64,000 bases of DNA from an uncultured Clostridia bacterium (GTDB taxonomy: Bacteria; Bacillota; Clostridia; TANB77; CAG-508). The stretch lies in the NCBI GenBank assembly GCA_947626815.1, contig CANQTN010000006.1, positions 1 to 64,000 on the forward strand. Direction: 5' to 3'. A program made the position numbers and the translations under genes. The notes under the pieces were generated by a model. It did no database searches. It was given only the letters and a program-made list of their open reading frames with translations, and was not told the origin of the DNA. This document shows positions 1 to 9,923 of this stretch, one piece after another. Position 1 is the first letter of the stretch. Every line of letters starts with the position of its first letter.

Positions 1-937
1 ATAGGAACAGATGTAACAGCAGAAAATGTAAAGCAAAGATTAGGAGATGGGTATATAGTACATCCAGCATTTTGTGACGAAAGTGTAAATGTATATGAAA
101 ATGGAGGCTGGAATAGTGAATTACCAGGAATATGGGTAGCAAAATATGAAATGAGCATGCAAACAGGTGAGAACCATACAGAAACAAGTGATGCTAAAGT
201 AGGAGATGTAACAACGGACACTACGATAAAAGCAGTAAGTAAGCCAAATGTAAGTAGTTGGAGATGGATATCAATAGGAAAAAGCTATACAAATGGAAGA
301 AATTATGATAGTAGTAAAGAAAGTCATTTGATGAAAAATAGTGAATGGGGAGCAGTAGCATATTTAACACATAGTAAATATGGAAGAAATGGAACAGAGG
401 TAAGTGTAAATCAAAGTAGTAAAAATATAACAGGAGCAGGAAGTAGTGAAGAAGGAAAAATATATGGTTCAACAACATATGAGAACCCAACTACTGAACA
501 GCAATATAATGGAAAAATAGGACAATTATCAAGCTCAACAGGAAATATATCAGGAATATATGATTTAAGTGGAGGAACATGGGAAAGAGTAGCGGCATTT
601 AATTATAAAGATACAAATAATAATGAGATAACATATGGAAGTTCATTTGCAGGTATAAATAAAGCCAATACTCAATGGGCAACAAAATATAGTTCAAATG
701 ATGTTACACCAACACAAGAAAAATCAAAAGTAGGAGATGCAATATGGGACGTTTACGTAAATAATAACAGGGGATGGTTTAAAGACTTCGCTAACTTCGT
801 GAACCCTGACGGTACATTCATAGCGCGTGGTGGCAGGGAAGGTGATGGGGCTGGTGCTGGTGTGTTCGCGGCCAGCTGGGCTAATCGGTAGTCCATACGT
901 GACTTATTCGTTCCGTGTAGTCTTAATGGGCGTGTAG
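1..937 (+). CDS. FGE/C-type-lectin-like surface protein, 3' part (5' end outside window)
   Basis: Reading frame 1 is open from the first base. About 311 residues are visible and they match the C-terminal half of the pilin-like protein at 20690-22409 (shared HPAFCDES, PGIWVAKYEMSM, KNSEWGAVAYLTH, SGIYDLSGG). Those motifs resemble the formylglycine-generating-enzyme/C-type-lectin fold. The N-terminus, probably a pilin-like leader, lies upstream. In frame the protein would stop at 889-891, right after CGG at 886-888. Skipping C886 gives GSPYVTYSFRVVLMGV and a stop at 935-937, matching the paralogue's FRVVLMNV ending. The last ~160 bases are far richer in G+C than the rest. The function is probably extracellular display or binding; this is inference. 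Confidence 0.8.
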
Positions 938-1329
938 CGTGTGGGATAAGCAAAGATATGTGTACTATGACTTGATTTTATGCGGATTACAAAAGATATA
1001 GCTTAAGCAAAAATTTTTATATTAAATTGAGCAATTATTCTCAAGTAAAAAACAAGTTATTGAGTGTTGGAATTATCCAGCACTCTTCTTGTGTTATAGA
1101 AAATTTTTCCAAAGTTCATTTTTGAAATATAAAAAAATAAGGCATAACAAATATGCCTCAAAATTATGAGAAAAAAAATATAGGAGCCTAAATTTAATCA
1201 GGCTCTTAATGGGCCGAATTTATTCTGCTTTTTTATAGAAATATAATTTTAGAAATAATTTTCAAATGTCACTTACTTGTCACTTTAGATGTAATATAAT
1301 TAAATCATAAAGTAGAAAGGAGAAATTTT
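938..1329. other. Intergenic region with three small hairpins
   Basis: No gene seen. It holds a stem-loop at about 1051-1095 (GAGTGTTGG paired with CCAGCACTC, with AACAAG/CTTGT outside), a short hairpin GGCATA-acaaa-TATGCC at 1141-1157, and a third at 1182-1206 (GGAGCCT/AGGCTCT). The first probably ends transcription from the gene at 1-937. AAGTAGAAAGGAG at the 3' edge is the ribosome-binding region of the next gene. Confidence 0.5.
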
Positions 1330-2001
1330 ATGGAGATATTAAAAGTAGAAAATTTAAGCAAAGTTTATGGAAAAGGAACAACAAAAGTAGTAGCTATTGA
1401 CAATATTTCATTTAAAGTAGATAAAGGAGAGTTCATTGCTATAGTAGGTGCATCTGGAAGTGGAAAATCAACTTTATTACACTTAATTGGTGGTGTAGAT
1501 AGACCAACAAATGGAAAGGTTTATATAGATGGAAAAGATATATATAAATTCAATGATGATGAACTTGCAATTTTTAGAAGAAGGCAAGTAGGATTAATTT
1601 ATCAGTTTTATAATTTGATACCGATTTTAAATGTTGAAGAAAATATAACTTTACCTTTAAAACTAGATAATAGAGAAATAGATGAAAAGAAATTAAATGA
1701 AACTATAAAATTATTAGGATTGGAAAGTAGAAGAAAGCATTTACCGAATGAATTATCAGGAGGACAACAACAAAGAACATCCATAGGTAGAGCGATGATA
1801 ACAAGTCCTGCAATCATTTTGGCAGATGAGCCAACTGGAAATTTAGATTCTAAATCAAGTGATGAAATAGTATCATTACTAAAAAAATCTAATAGAGATT
1901 ATAAACAAACAATTATTATGATTACACATAATATGGAAATAGCAAAAATTGCTGACAGGATTATAAAAATAGAAGATGGAAAAATTGTTAAGGAGGTATA
2001 G
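1330..2001 (+). CDS. ABC transporter ATP-binding protein (MacB/LolD/BceA type)
   Basis: A 223-residue ATPase that powers the FtsX-type permease encoded next to it. It has a Walker A motif GASGSGKS at about residues 40-47, a Q-loop in the IYQFYNLIP segment, the signature LSGGQQQR near 141 and Walker B with ILADEPTGN near 160, then the D-loop and H-loop (MITHN). The length is normal for the family. AGAAAGGAG precedes the ATG. The gene is followed after 4 bases by the permease gene, with the ribosome-binding site AGGAGG overlapping its 3' end, so the two are cotranslated. Such pairs next to a two-component system commonly export or sense antimicrobial peptides; the substrate here is unknown. Confidence 0.9.
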   Translation: MEILKVENLSKVYGKGTTKVVAIDNISFKVDKGEFIAIVGASGSGKSTLLHLIGGVDRPTNGKVYIDGKDIYKFNDDELAIFRRRQVGLIYQFYNLIPILNVEENITLPLKLDNREIDEKKLNETIKLLGLESRRKHLPNELSGGQQQRTSIGRAMITSPAIILADEPTGNLDSKSSDEIVSLLKKSNRDYKQTIIMITHNMEIAKIADRIIKIEDGKIVKEV

Positions 2002-2005
2002 AAAA

Positions 2006-4556
2006 ATGAATGTTCTTCGGCAAGTTATCTATTAGAAATTTAAAATTAAATAAAAAAAGAACAATAAGCACAATAATTGGCATAATTTTATCATGTAGTT
2101 TAATTTGTGCTGTAGCAACAATGGTTACAAGTTTTCAAGAAACACTAATAGAAAATGCAGTAAATGAAACAGGATATTATCATTTAAAAATGTTAGATGT
2201 TTCAGATAATAAATTGAAAACATTAGAAAATAATAGAGATATAAAAGATATTTTTACAGTATATGAAAATGGATATGCTATATTACAAAATGGACAGAAT
2301 GAAGATAAACCATATCTGAAACTACATTCAATGGATAAATCAGTATTTGAAAATTTAAAACTAAATTTAATAGAAGGTACTTTTCCTAATAATGAAAATG
2401 AGGTAATTATTAGTAAACATATTATAGATAATGGAAAAGTAGATTTAAAAATAGGAGACAAAATTAATATAGATATTGGAAAAAGGCAAAGTTTAGATGG
2501 ATATGTTTTAGGTTCTAGTAATCCCTATAATGAAGAACTTGAACATTTAGTAGATACTAACAATTATGAATTTACAATTGTTGGAATTATAGAAAGACCA
2601 GGATATGGATTTGAACAATATGGAGATCCTGGATATTCAATAATTACTACTAATTTGAATAAAGGGAGTAAAAATGTCTATGTCTCATTAAAAAATCCTA
2701 AAGAGTATAAAGAAGCAATACCAACACTTTTAGGAGTATCATCTTATAAAGACTTATCAGATTCTTCAAATTCACATGAGATAAATACAGAATTATTAAG
2801 GTGGGAAGCTTTTGCATTTAGTGATTCTACAGTAGCAATGCTGTATTCAATTGTAGGAGTTGTAATATTCATAATAATATTCACAAGCGTATTTTGTATT
2901 AGAAATTCATTTGCAATTGCAACAACTGAAAAGATGAAAATGTATGGAATGCTTTCAAGTATTGGAGCAACTAAAAAACAAATAAAGAAAAATGTAATAT
3001 TTGAAGGCTTAATATTAGGTTTAATTGGAATTCCACTAGGAGTTATTTTTGGAATATTTGCAGTATTTGTGCTAATAAAAATTGTAAATAGCATTGGTGG
3101 CAAATACTTTTTAGGGAATATAGATGGAATTGTTGTCAAAGTTACAATTTTACCAATTATTATATCAGCGATACTCGGAATAATTACGATTTATTTATCA
3201 GCTATTAGTTCTGCCCGAAAAGCAAGTAAAGTTAGTCCTATTGAGTTATTAAGAAATGCAGATGAAATTAAAATAAAAGTTAAAAAACTTAAAGTGCCTA
3301 AAATAATTTTGAAATTATTTAAAACAGGTGGAGAGCTTGCATATAAGAATTTGAAAAGAAGTAGGAAAAAGTATAGAACAACAGTTATTTCTATAGTTAT
3401 TAGTATATTTATTTTTATTACAATGAATGTTTTTATAACAAATATGTTTAATCTAGCTAATAATTATTATGAAGATTATGACTATAATGTAAAATTATTT
3501 TTAGGAGAAAATGAACCATCTGATGTAGATAAGATAAAAAAAGTAAATTTCATAGATGAATGTTTTGTATTATATGAAAATGAAAAAAATTTGAAAATTT
3601 TTGATTTAGAAAAAATAAATGAAGCTGATGGAATTGAATTAGCAGAAGATTCAATTTATGATGAAAAACAACAAATGTTTATTCCAACAGGAAATGGAAA
3701 ATGTTCTGAATTACATTTTCTAGCCTTAGATAGCAAAGATTTTGAAAAATTTGCAAAAAAAATAGGAGCAAATCCAGATAAACTAAAACAAACTGGAATT
3801 TTATGTGATGAATATTTGTATTATAAGGATGACAAACAAATAGAAACTAGAAGATATAAGTATAATGTGGGAGATACTATTACTGGAAATCTAAAAGGAA
3901 AAGAAATTAATATTAAAGTAGGTTATATAAGTAAAGAAAGACCTTATGGAATAGAGAATTCATATTATGGAGGTGGGTATTTAGTAGTAAATAAAGATGA
4001 ATTCAAAAATATTGAGTTTGAACCTTTACATATATGCATACAATCTAGCAATCCTGATAGCTTAATAGATGATGTGAAAAATTTAAAGATTGATAATATA
4101 GGATATACAAATTTTGAAGAAGAAGCAAGAGCAGAAAGAGCAATGTCTTTAATTATAAAAATCTTTTTATATGGATTTATAGCAGTTATAACATTAATTG
4201 GAGTTACAAATATATTTAATTCAATAACTTCGAATATGGAATTAAGACAAAAGGAATTTGCAATGCTTAAAAGTATAGGTATGACTAAAAAGGAATTTAA
4301 TAGAATGATTAACTTAGAAACAATATTCTATTCGGTTAAATCACTAATATATGGTATCGCTTTAGGTTTAATTGGAACATTTGCTTTATATAAAGCATTT
4401 TCAGTGAAAATAGAAAAAGGAATGTATATACCTGTAAATCCAATTATCATTTCAATTATTGCTGTATTCATTTTAGTATTTGCCATTATGAGATATTCAA
4501 TGTCTAAAATTAATAAACAAAATACAATAGAAACGATCAGAAATGAAAACATATAA
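2006..4556 (+). CDS. ABC transporter permease with two FtsX domains
   Basis: An ~849-residue membrane protein. It has an N-terminal membrane segment (about 17-38), a large extracytoplasmic part, three membrane segments with the first FtsX domain (about 270-400), then a repeat of the same plan (about 450-848). It partners the ATPase upstream. ATG 2006 lies 9 bases after AGGAGG, a better spacing than the internal ATG at 2010. From 2006 the frame meets CGG at 2018-2020. Skipping C2018 gives MNVLGKLSIRNLKLNKK, which is like typical starts of this family and enters the long frame. Starting at 2010 would avoid the shift but has poor spacing, so this is one of the weaker CGG sites. Confidence 0.85.
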
Positions 4557-4568
4557 GAGTAGTTAAAA

Positions 4569-4596
4569 AGGGACTTACAGCTTGAAAAAGTCCCTT
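4569..4596 (+). terminator. Hairpin between ABC permease and response-regulator gene
   Basis: GGGACTT pairs with AAGTCCC around an 11-base loop, followed by TTGATTT. The T-run is weak, so partial read-through into the regulator gene is possible. Confidence 0.4.
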
Positions 4597-4634
4597 GATT
4601 TATTATATAATAGCCATGAAAGGAAGAAATTTTG

Positions 4635-5288
4635 ATGGATATTTTATTAGTTGAAGATAATGAAAGTTTAGCAAAAGGTTTGATATATTCTTTAAAACAA
4701 AGCAAATTTGAAGTTATTCATAAAGTTAATGTGAAGACCACAAAAGAATTCCTAAATACAAGTAGACCAGATATAATTATCCTAGATATATCACTTCCAG
4801 ATGGAAATGGATTTGAGTTATATAAAAATAATATTAAAGTAAAAAAGATACCTACAATCTTTTTAACTGCAAAAGATGAAGAAGATGATATTGTGAAAGG
4901 ATTAGAACTAGGAGCGGATGATTATATAACAAAACCATTTTCTACAAAAGAATTAATAGCAAGAATGAATAAAATCTTATTAAGAGAAAAGAAAAATATT
5001 GCAGTCAAAATAAAAGATATAGAGTTTGATTTAGATAAAATGGTCGTATATAAAGATAAAGAAGAAATACAATTAACAAGTTTAGAGCTAAAAATATTGA
5101 GTTTATTATTTTCTAATCTAAATAAAGTTGTTACAAGAAATGATATTATTGATAAAATTTGGGAATGGACAGGCAATGATATAAATGATAATACAGTTAC
5201 AGTTTATTTAAAAAGGATTAGAGAGAAATTGGGTACAGATATTATTGTTACAATTAAAGGAATAGGATATAGGGTAGATAGAAGATGA
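4635..5288 (+). CDS. OmpR-family response regulator
   Basis: A 217-residue two-domain DNA-binding regulator. The receiver domain carries the acidic pair E7-D8, the phosphoacceptor D51 in ILDISLPDGNG, a threonine in FLTAKD and a lysine in ITKPF. The C-terminal winged helix begins near residue 125 and ends with the family's IKGIGYRVD. The ATG at 4635 is preferred over the TTG one codon earlier because AGGAAG lies at the right distance. The stop overlaps the sensor kinase start by 4 bases. With the upstream ABC genes this forms a sensor-regulator-exporter module, probably controlling the exporter. Confidence 0.92.
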   Translation: MDILLVEDNESLAKGLIYSLKQSKFEVIHKVNVKTTKEFLNTSRPDIIILDISLPDGNGFELYKNNIKVKKIPTIFLTAKDEEDDIVKGLELGADDYITKPFSTKELIARMNKILLREKKNIAVKIKDIEFDLDKMVVYKDKEEIQLTSLELKILSLLFSNLNKVVTRNDIIDKIWEWTGNDINDNTVTVYLKRIREKLGTDIIVTIKGIGYRVDRR

Positions 5289-6499
5289 AAAATAAAATTG
5301 AATTAAAGAAGTCTATAATTACAATTGTATTTATAATAATTTTAGCACTAATAGTAATAGGACTATACCAGTATTATCAATATAGAACTTATACTACAAA
5401 TTTTAATAATAAAATAGGAAGTATAATGACCAAAATAGAAAAAGACTATCCAAATATAACTACAAATGAATTAATGGAAATATTAAATAGTCAAAATGAT
5501 GTAAATGCGAAGCTATTTAAAAGTTATGGAATAGATTTAAATAAAGAGTCAATGCTTTTAAAAAATAATAAATGTTTTATTATTTTTTTAGTAAGCACAT
5601 TAATAATTGTACTTATTTTTATATCATTATTGCTAATTGTTTTTTTTAAATATAATAGTAATAAAGATAAAAAACTTAAAGAAATTACAAAATATATAGA
5701 AGAAATAAATAATGGAAATTATAGATTAGATATTGATGATAATACTGAAGATGAATTATCAATATTAAAAAATGAAGTTTATAAAACAACAATAATGCTT
5801 AAAGAAATTGCAGAAAATTCTGTAAAAGATAAAGTAAATTTAAAAGATTCATTATCAGATATATCTCATCAATTAAAAACACCATTAACATCTATAACTA
5901 TAATGATAGACAATATTTTAGATAATCCCGATATGGATAAAGAAACTAGAATAGATTTTATAAATAATATAAAAAGGCAAATTTATAATATAAATTTTCT
6001 AATAAATTCATTACTAAAATTGTCAAAATTAGATGCAAATACGGTAAAATTTTTAAATAAAGAAGAAAAACTTGAAAATATTCTTAATAAAGCAATAAGC
6101 AATGTTTCTATTATATCAGATTTAAAAAATGTAAAAATAAATATGCAAGGAAATACAAAAAGCAAAGTATATTGTGACGCAAAATGGCAAATTGAAGCTA
6201 TTTCAAATATTTTAAAAAATGCAGTAGAACATTCTAAAGAAGGTGGAATAGTAGATATATACTTTGAAGAAAACAAAATATATGCTCAAATTAAAATAAA
6301 GGACTATGGAATTGGAATTGATAGCGAAGATTTACCACATATATTTGAAAGATTTTATAAAGGCAAAAATTCTTCTCCAGATAGTATTGGAATAGGACTT
6401 GCTTTATCTAAAACAATTATAGAAAATAATAATGGAATGATAAGTGTTGAATCAGACAAAACAGGTACGAAATTTATAATTAAATATTTTAATGTATAA
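5285..6499 (+). CDS. Sensor histidine kinase
   Basis: A 404-residue membrane kinase paired with the preceding regulator. It has membrane segments at about 12-30 and 97-120 with a ~65-residue outside domain, then a linker and a DHp helix with the phosphoacceptor histidine H195 in SDISHQLKTPLTS. The ATPase domain has an N-box (ILKNAVEHS), a G1 box (DYGIGID), an F-box (IFERFYKG) and a G2 box (GIGLALSKTI). It overlaps the regulator gene by 4 bases. The outside domain is larger than in the short BceS-type kinases, so bacitracin-type sensing is not assured. The signal is unknown. Confidence 0.92.
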   Translation: MKNKIELKKSIITIVFIIILALIVIGLYQYYQYRTYTTNFNNKIGSIMTKIEKDYPNITTNELMEILNSQNDVNAKLFKSYGIDLNKESMLLKNNKCFIIFLVSTLIIVLIFISLLLIVFFKYNSNKDKKLKEITKYIEEINNGNYRLDIDDNTEDELSILKNEVYKTTIMLKEIAENSVKDKVNLKDSLSDISHQLKTPLTSITIMIDNILDNPDMDKETRIDFINNIKRQIYNINFLINSLLKLSKLDANTVKFLNKEEKLENILNKAISNVSIISDLKNVKINMQGNTKSKVYCDAKWQIEAISNILKNAVEHSKEGGIVDIYFEENKIYAQIKIKDYGIGIDSEDLPHIFERFYKGKNSSPDSIGIGLALSKTIIENNNGMISVESDKTGTKFIIKYFNV

Positions 6500-6586
6500 A
6501 ACTGATGGAAATTTAGCGTTCAAGTGGAAAAACAGTTATTTCATTAGGATATGTAACAGCCACATATGAATATTACATACAATGCA

Positions 6587-6616
6587 TTGACATAAAACTG
6601 AGATGAAAAATAAAAT
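6587..6616 (+). promoter_or_regulatory. Promoter of pilin-like gene
   Basis: TTGACA at 6587-6592, 18 bases, then TAAAAT at 6611-6616. A very similar promoter (TTGACA-17-TAAAAT, same flanking bases) stands at 30685-30713, also before pilin-like genes. Confidence 0.6.
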
Positions 6617-6623
6617 ATAAATG

Positions 6624-6668
6624 AAAAAAATTAATAAATAGAAAATGAAAATATTTATTAATTTTTTT
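6624..6668 (+). terminator. Terminator-like hairpin just after the promoter (possible attenuator)
   Basis: An A-rich left arm containing TTAATAAATA pairs with TATTTATTAA, followed by seven T. It lies within ~10 bases of the expected transcript start and before the gene, so it could end transcription early. The same arrangement recurs at 30730-30773. Confidence 0.45.
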
Positions 6669-6706
6669 CAACTAGATTTGTACCTAAGAAAGGAATGGTA
6701 GTAAAA
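6660..6706 (+). repeat. Repeated 5' leader, copy at pilin-like gene
   Basis: A variant of the dispersed leader, TTTTTTTCAACTAGATTTGT... ending AGAAAGGAATGGTAGTAAAA directly before the start codon at 6707. The left hairpin arm is absent here. Confidence 0.7.
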
Positions 6707-8232
6707 ATGGAAAAAAAGAAAAGCAAAAAGCAAATTAATTTAAATGAAAAACAACATATGGAAAAAGGGCTATTAAAGAAAAGAAAAGGAATAACACTAA
6801 TAGCACTGATAATAACAATAATAGTTTTATTAATATTAGTAGGAGTAACTTTATCAACATTATCAGGACAAGATGGAATATTAAATAAAGCAACAACAGC
6901 AGCAGATAGGACAAATGAAGAAGCAATAAAGGAAAAAATACAATTGGAAATATTTGACTGCTATGATAATAATAATGATTTTAGTATGGATAAATTACAA
7001 GGTAAATTATCAAAAAAATATGAAAATGTAAAATATTATGCAAATGGAAGTATAATATTGCCTATAGATAAATACTTTGCAATGATAAAAGAAGAAAATG
7101 GAAATATAGTAATAGAAGTAGAAGAAAAAGAAGAAAAATTTGATTTAGCAGAAGAAAAAGTAATAGATGTTGTATTAGGAAATTTAGAAGATTTTAAAAA
7201 CTTTAAAGAAAGTGTAAATAATGGAGAAGATTATACAGGAAAAATAATTAAGCAAACAGCAGATATAGATATGGGAGGAGCTCAAAATGAAAGCTGGACT
7301 CCTATTGGAACAGAAGCCCATCCATTTAATGGAACATTTGATGGAGGAAAACATACAATAAAAAATTTATATATAAAAAATGATATTCAAACTACAGACG
7401 TAGGATTGTTTGGATATAGCACTGGAACAATAAAAAATTTAGGAATAGAAAGTGGAAATATAGATGCAAAAGCTACCTATGTTGCTGGAATTTGTGCACG
7501 AATGAAAGATGGAACAATAGAAAGATGTTTTAACAATGCTACGATAATAGATGAAGGTGAATGGACGGGTGGAATTTTAGGGTTTTCTATTGGCACTCGG
7601 TGGTAATATAAAACAATGTTATAATTTAAGTGATATTATAGTAACAGTAATAGAAAAGGACTGTAGGAGAGTTGGTGGTATATGTTCTGGTGGTGCTTCT
7701 ATTGAAGAATGTTATAATATGGGAAATATTACATTGACAGCGAATAGTGGTGTAAAAAATTGCATGGCATCTGGAATTGCATCTACGCCTGTGAAGATAA
7801 GTTCATGCTATAATAGAGGAACGATAAAAATGATATCTAAGAATCAGGAAGATATTCATCCTGTTTCTGGAGGAATTATGGCACAGTATGAGTCTGGAGC
7901 ACAAATGTTGGAAAATTGTTATAATACAGGTAATACGATTATAGAAACAAGCAATGAAACGGGGAAAGAACTCAGAAGAGGGTCTATAGTTGGTTATTTG
8001 AATAATCCGATACAAAATGCTACGCCAAAGTGTTATTGGCTAGAGGGTACAGCAAAAAAGGGAGTTGGAGAAGTTGTGACTGATTCAACAGATACAACTA
8101 TAAGTAAAGATAGAGATGGTCTGAAACAATTAACAGAAGAAGAATTAGGAAATGCATTTACAAGTGATAAAATACGGAATTAATGATGGATATCCTATTT
8201 TAAAATGGCAGTTAGAAAGCAAGTATTATTAA
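6707..8232 (+). CDS. Pilin-like protein with GLUG-type repeats (two CGG shift sites)
   Basis: About 507 residues. The N-terminus is a type IV pilin-like leader, KGITLIALIITIIVLLILVG, with the predicted prepilin-peptidase cut after the glycine; the usual Glu at +5 is Ala. The rest is secreted and includes repeated short Gly-rich units (NGTFDGGKHTIKNLYI, VGLFGYSTGTIKNL, GGIC/GGIL) typical of GLUG-like adhesin repeats. It ends in NDGYPILKW. CGG at 7598-7600 and at 8175-8177 break the frame. Skipping each C gives FSIGTGGNIKQCYN and DKIGINDGYPILKWQ, the second with a stop at 8230-8232. In this copy the leader glycine codon carries no extra C, unlike the three paralogues. Start at 6707, where the repeated leader places it. 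Confidence 0.85.
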
Positions 8233-8337
8233 TTTAATTAAGAAAAATATAATTCTATAATAAAATTGTGTAAAAATTTTCAAGTACAATTAGTAAATAT
8301 GAGATTTATTTAGTCTGTAAATTTTATTATATATGCT

Positions 8338-8380
8338 AAAGCAAAAGTAGTATTAATAAGTGCTACTTTTGCTTTTTTTT
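8338..8380 (+). terminator. Rho-independent terminator
   Basis: AAAGCAAAAGTAG pairs with CTACTTTTGCTTT, followed by a run of T. It ends the pilin-like transcript. The remaining ~300-base gap (8233-8535) is A/T-rich with no other feature seen. Confidence 0.9.
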
Positions 8381-8535
8381 GTATTAATATTTATGTTACC
8401 ATAAACTTGTTTTTTAAATATAAATAATATATAATATTATAAAACTGAATATAAATATAAAGATATAAATTTGAAGGATTTTTTACTTTTTGCATAATAT
8501 TTTTAATAAAAGCAAAGAAAGGAATAAAAAAAGCT

Positions 8536-9006
8536 ATGAAAATAGGTTTTACAATAGGAAAGTTTGCTCCATTACATAAGGGACATCAATATTTAATAGA
8601 AAAAGGCTTAAGAGAAATGGACAAATTCTATGTAATAGTATATGAGACAAATGTAACAAAAATTCCACTTGAAAAAAGAGCAAGTTGGATAAAAAAAATA
8701 TATCCAAATGTTAATTTAATATATGCAAAAAATCCACCAAGTCAATATGGACTAGATGAGGAAAGTGTAAAGATACAGATAGACTATTTAAAAGAACTAG
8801 TAAAAGGAACAGATGTAACACATTTTTATAATAGTGAGCCATATGGAAAATTTGTAGCAAGAGATTTAAAAGTACAAGAGGTTCAAGTAGACAGAAAAAG
8901 AGAAAAATATCCAATTAGTGCTACGTCAATTAGAGGTAATATAAAAGAAAACCAATGCTATATAGAAAAAATAGTTTATGATGACTTAAAAAATATAAAA
9001 AAATAA
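8536..9006 (+). CDS. Nicotinamide-nucleotide adenylyltransferase-like nucleotidyltransferase
   Basis: A 156-residue Rossmann-type nucleotidyltransferase. It shows GKFAPLHKGHQYLI (the HxGH motif as HKGH, near residue 17) and ISATSIRGN near residue 132, the ISxTxxR motif of this superfamily. Overall it resembles the NMN adenylyltransferase domain of NadR. It would join a nucleotide monophosphate such as NMN to AMP in NAD salvage; this substrate is inferred from family resemblance. AAAGGAATAAAAAAAGCT precedes the ATG. The ABC gene follows after 16 bases. Confidence 0.75.
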   Translation: MKIGFTIGKFAPLHKGHQYLIEKGLREMDKFYVIVYETNVTKIPLEKRASWIKKIYPNVNLIYAKNPPSQYGLDEESVKIQIDYLKELVKGTDVTHFYNSEPYGKFVARDLKVQEVQVDRKREKYPISATSIRGNIKENQCYIEKIVYDDLKNIKK

Positions 9007-9022
9007 TATGGAAGTGAAGAAA

Positions 9023-9923
9023 ATGATAAAAACAATATTAAAATGTGAGAAATTGAATAAAAAATTTGGCAAGAAGCAAGTGTTAGAAGATGTTTCTTTA
9101 GAAATTAAAGAAGGAGATATTTTAGGTTTTATTGGGCCAAATGGTGCAGGAAAAACAACTACAATAAAATTAATATTGGGACTTCAAAGCATTACAGGAC
9201 GGAAAAGTAACAATAAATGGTTTTGATGTAGAAACTCAATTTACAAAAGCTATTGAAAAAGTTGGAGCAATTGTTGAAAATCCAGATTTATATATGTATA
9301 TGTCAGGTTATTCTAATTTAAAATTAGTTGCAAATATGTATGCTGAAATTGATGAAAACAGAATAAATGAAGTTATAAGATTGGTAAAATTAGAAAATAG
9401 AATAAAAGATAAAGTTTCAAAATATTCTTTAGGAATGAGACAAAGATTGGGGATTGCACAAGCAATTTTACACAAGCCAAATTTGTTAATTTTGGATGAG
9501 CCAACTAATGGATTAGATCCGGAGGGAATTAAAGAAATGAGAGAGCTTTTATTAAAATTAGCAGAAAAGGAAAAAATGGCAATATTTATATCTAGTCATA
9601 ATTTAGCTGAGCTGGATAATTTGTGCAATAGGGTAAGTATTATTCAGAATGGAAAAATTGTTGAAACAAATGATATATTAAATATAAAAAATGAACGATT
9701 TAAAATTTTTGAAGTAGATAGTAATAAAGAAATAGTAAAATTGATACCTAATGCAATTGTGATAGAAAATAATAAGTTTAAATTAAATATTTCAAAGGAA
9801 GAAATCCCAGAAATTATTGAAAAATTAGTAGAAAATAAAATAAAAATTTATGAAGTAAAAGAAGAAGAAAGATCATTAGAGCAAGCATTTTTGGAAAAGA
9901 CGGGAGGGAATGTAATTGAGTAG
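9023..9923 (+). CDS. ABC-2 type transporter ATP-binding protein (one CGG shift site)
   Basis: About 299 residues, normal for this family. Walker A is GPNGAGKTT near residue 40, the signature YSLGMRQRLGIAQA near 139, Walker B LLILDEPTNGLDP near 160. A C-terminal extension (about 215-299) ends in LEQAFLEKTGG, typical of bacitracin/lantibiotic-type exporters. The frame breaks at CGG 9200-9202. Skipping C9200 gives ITGGKVTINGFDV, aligned with the usual TSGEVTINGYDV, so the shift restores a conserved glycine. Without it translation stops ten codons later. ATG 9023 is chosen over 9008 for spacing to GAAGTGA. It overlaps the permease start by 8 bases. Confidence 0.9.

Noticed and set aside
1330..6499. 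Assignment as a BceAB-BceRS bacitracin module
   Set aside because: The permease has two FtsX domains of the MacB-like duplicated plan and the kinase has an outside domain of ~65 residues, unlike BceB and BceS. A peptide exporter role is possible but not shown.
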